NCBI GenBank assembly: GCA_046261635.1
Contig: JBHEOL010000163.1
Coordinates: 1 to 15,875, forward strand
Direction: 5' to 3'
DNA length: 15,875 bases
Source of the DNA: JBHEPS01 sp046261635
GTDB lineage: Bacteria > Acidobacteriota > Thermoanaerobaculia > Gp7-AA8
The translations under genes were made by a program, and so were the position numbers. This document shows, piece by piece, positions 14,969 to 15,875 of this stretch. Position 1 is the first letter of the stretch. Every line of letters starts with the position of its first letter. The notes beneath the pieces were generated by a model. That model did no database searches, was not told where the DNA came from, and was given only the letters and a program-made list of their open reading frames with translations.

Positions 14969-15875
14969 AGGCTTCGACTTCGGAGAGCTTCTTCGAGGCG
15001 GTCTTCCGTTTCGGGTGGTCGAGGATGCGCTTGCGGATCCGGATGCTCTGCGGCGTCACCTCGACGAGCTCGTCCTCGTCGATCCACTCGAGGCACTGCT
15101 CGAGGGTCATGCTCCACGGCGTATCGAGAGGAATGGTGATCTCCGACCCCGACGCGCGCATGTTCGTGAGGTGCTTCTTGCGGCAGGCCTGCACGACGAG
15201 GTCGGAGTCGCGGGAGTTCTCGCCGACCACCTGGCCGCCGTACACCTTGATTCCCGGCGTGAGGAACAGGACGGCGCGTTCCTGGAGCTGCTCGAAGGCG
15301 TACGCCGTGGTCTCGCCCGGCTCCTTGGCGACGAGGGCGCCGCGACCGCGGGTCGCGAGCTCGCCTTTCCAGGGGCCGTACTCGAGGAAGTTGTGATACA
15401 GCAGCCCGGTCCCCCGCGTCTCGGAGAGGAACTCGGTCCTCACGCCGAACAGGCCGCGGGTCGGGATCTTGAACTCGATGCGGACGCGCCCGGTGCCGGG
15501 ATTCACCATGTCGGTCATCTCGGCGCGCCGGAGCTGCATCATCTCCATGACGCTTCCGACGTGCGTGTCCTCGATGTCGACCACGAGGGCTTCCCACGGC
15601 TCGGTCGTGTGGCCGTCGATGAGCTTCGTGATCACCTCGGGGCGTGAAAGCGCGAACTCGTACCCTTCGCGCCGCATGTTCTCGGCCAGGATCGACAGGT
15701 GGAGCTCGCCGCGGCCGGCGACCTCGAACCGGTCCGCCTGGTCGGTGTCGCGGACGCGCAGGGCGACGTCACGCCGCAGCTCGCGCTCGAGCCTCTCTTT
15801 GAGGTGGCGCGAGGTGACGAACTTTCCTTCCGTGCCCGCGAAGGGTGAGTCGTTGACCATGAAGAACATGGATAC
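14967..15875 (-). CDS. typA: Ribosome-associated GTPase TypA/BipA, C-terminal part (5' end outside window)
   Basis: TypA/BipA is a translational GTPase related to EF-G that helps 50S ribosome assembly and stress or low-temperature growth. The frame runs off the right edge, so the GTP-binding domain is not visible. What is present is the EF-G-like domains III and V plus the BipA-specific C-terminal domain. Recognisable motifs in order are MFFMVNDSPFAG, GKFVTSRHL, GRGELHLSILAENMRREG, SRPEVI, GSVMEMM, GTGLLYHNF, LTNMRASG and ELVEVTPQSIRIRKR. They correspond position by position to BipA as I know it from E. coli. A short Lys-rich ending follows. The stop codon (14967-14969) overlaps the last bases of the double-hairpin repeat. 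The gene is convergent with the c-di-GMP enzyme. Confidence 0.96.
   Translation of the reverse strand, partial: VSMFFMVNDSPFAGTEGKFVTSRHLKERLERELRRDVALRVRDTDQADRFEVAGRGELHLSILAENMRREGYEFALSRPEVITKLIDGHTTEPWEALVVDIEDTHVGSVMEMMQLRRAEMTDMVNPGTGRVRIEFKIPTRGLFGVRTEFLSETRGTGLLYHNFLEYGPWKGELATRGRGALVAKEPGETTAYAFEQLQERAVLFLTPGIKVYGGQVVGENSRDSDLVVQACRKKHLTNMRASGSEITIPLDTPWSMTLEQCLEWIDEDELVEVTPQSIRIRKRILDHPKRKTASKKLSEVEA

Overview
The window is about 15.9 kb of GC-rich bacterial chromosome and looks mostly like core genome. It holds nine genes: seven complete and two cut by the window edges. There is no RNA gene, transposase, phage gene, CRISPR array or recognisable defence locus. The protein styles fit a GC-rich Gram-negative-like bacterium: a long DnaE with an intact PHP site, a 7TM/PAS/GGDEF/EAL protein, a lone ECF sigma factor, and several families of short hairpin repeats between genes. 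An Acidobacteriota-like lineage is my best guess, but this is inference from style and not a sequence match.

Layout. Positions 1-399 hold the 3' end of prephenate dehydratase (pheA), with a phenylalanine-sensing ACT domain and a C-terminal tail built from simple repeats. Positions 400-595 hold a perfect inverted repeat and three tandem GNRA-loop hairpins. dnaE (596-4528) is followed, 11 bases after its stop, by a thioester-reductase-like SDR (4540-5616). This SDR meets an aldehyde dehydrogenase (5623-7164, minus) tail to tail. Divergent from the dehydrogenase is an ECF sigma factor (7353-7895). The gap between them holds an ECF-type promoter candidate and an inverted GGAAC pair. Next come a DapB-fold dehydrogenase of the 2,4-diaminopentanoate dehydrogenase type (7924-8907, minus) and, divergent from it, a D-threonine aldolase/D-serine dehydratase-like PLP enzyme (9132-10244). 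A small, probably disordered orphan protein (10404-10721, minus) ends directly next to a run of 11 G. It is divergent from a 1330-residue membrane c-di-GMP enzyme (10773-14765). The last gene is the 3' part of typA/bipA (14967-15875, minus). The gap between these two stop codons is filled by a duplicated double-hairpin repeat.

How the genes work together. Replication (dnaE), phenylalanine synthesis (pheA) and ribosome-associated GTPase (typA) functions are housekeeping. The SDR and aldehyde dehydrogenase could form and consume the same aldehyde. The dehydrogenase and PLP enzyme could belong to D-amino-acid catabolism. The ECF sigma factor probably controls itself. These links are inferred from gene position.

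I do not see a clear new multi-gene system. The most unusual signals are the hairpin repeats that occupy intergenic gaps and supply or abut stop codons, the acidic insertion in DnaE, and the ECF promoter architecture.
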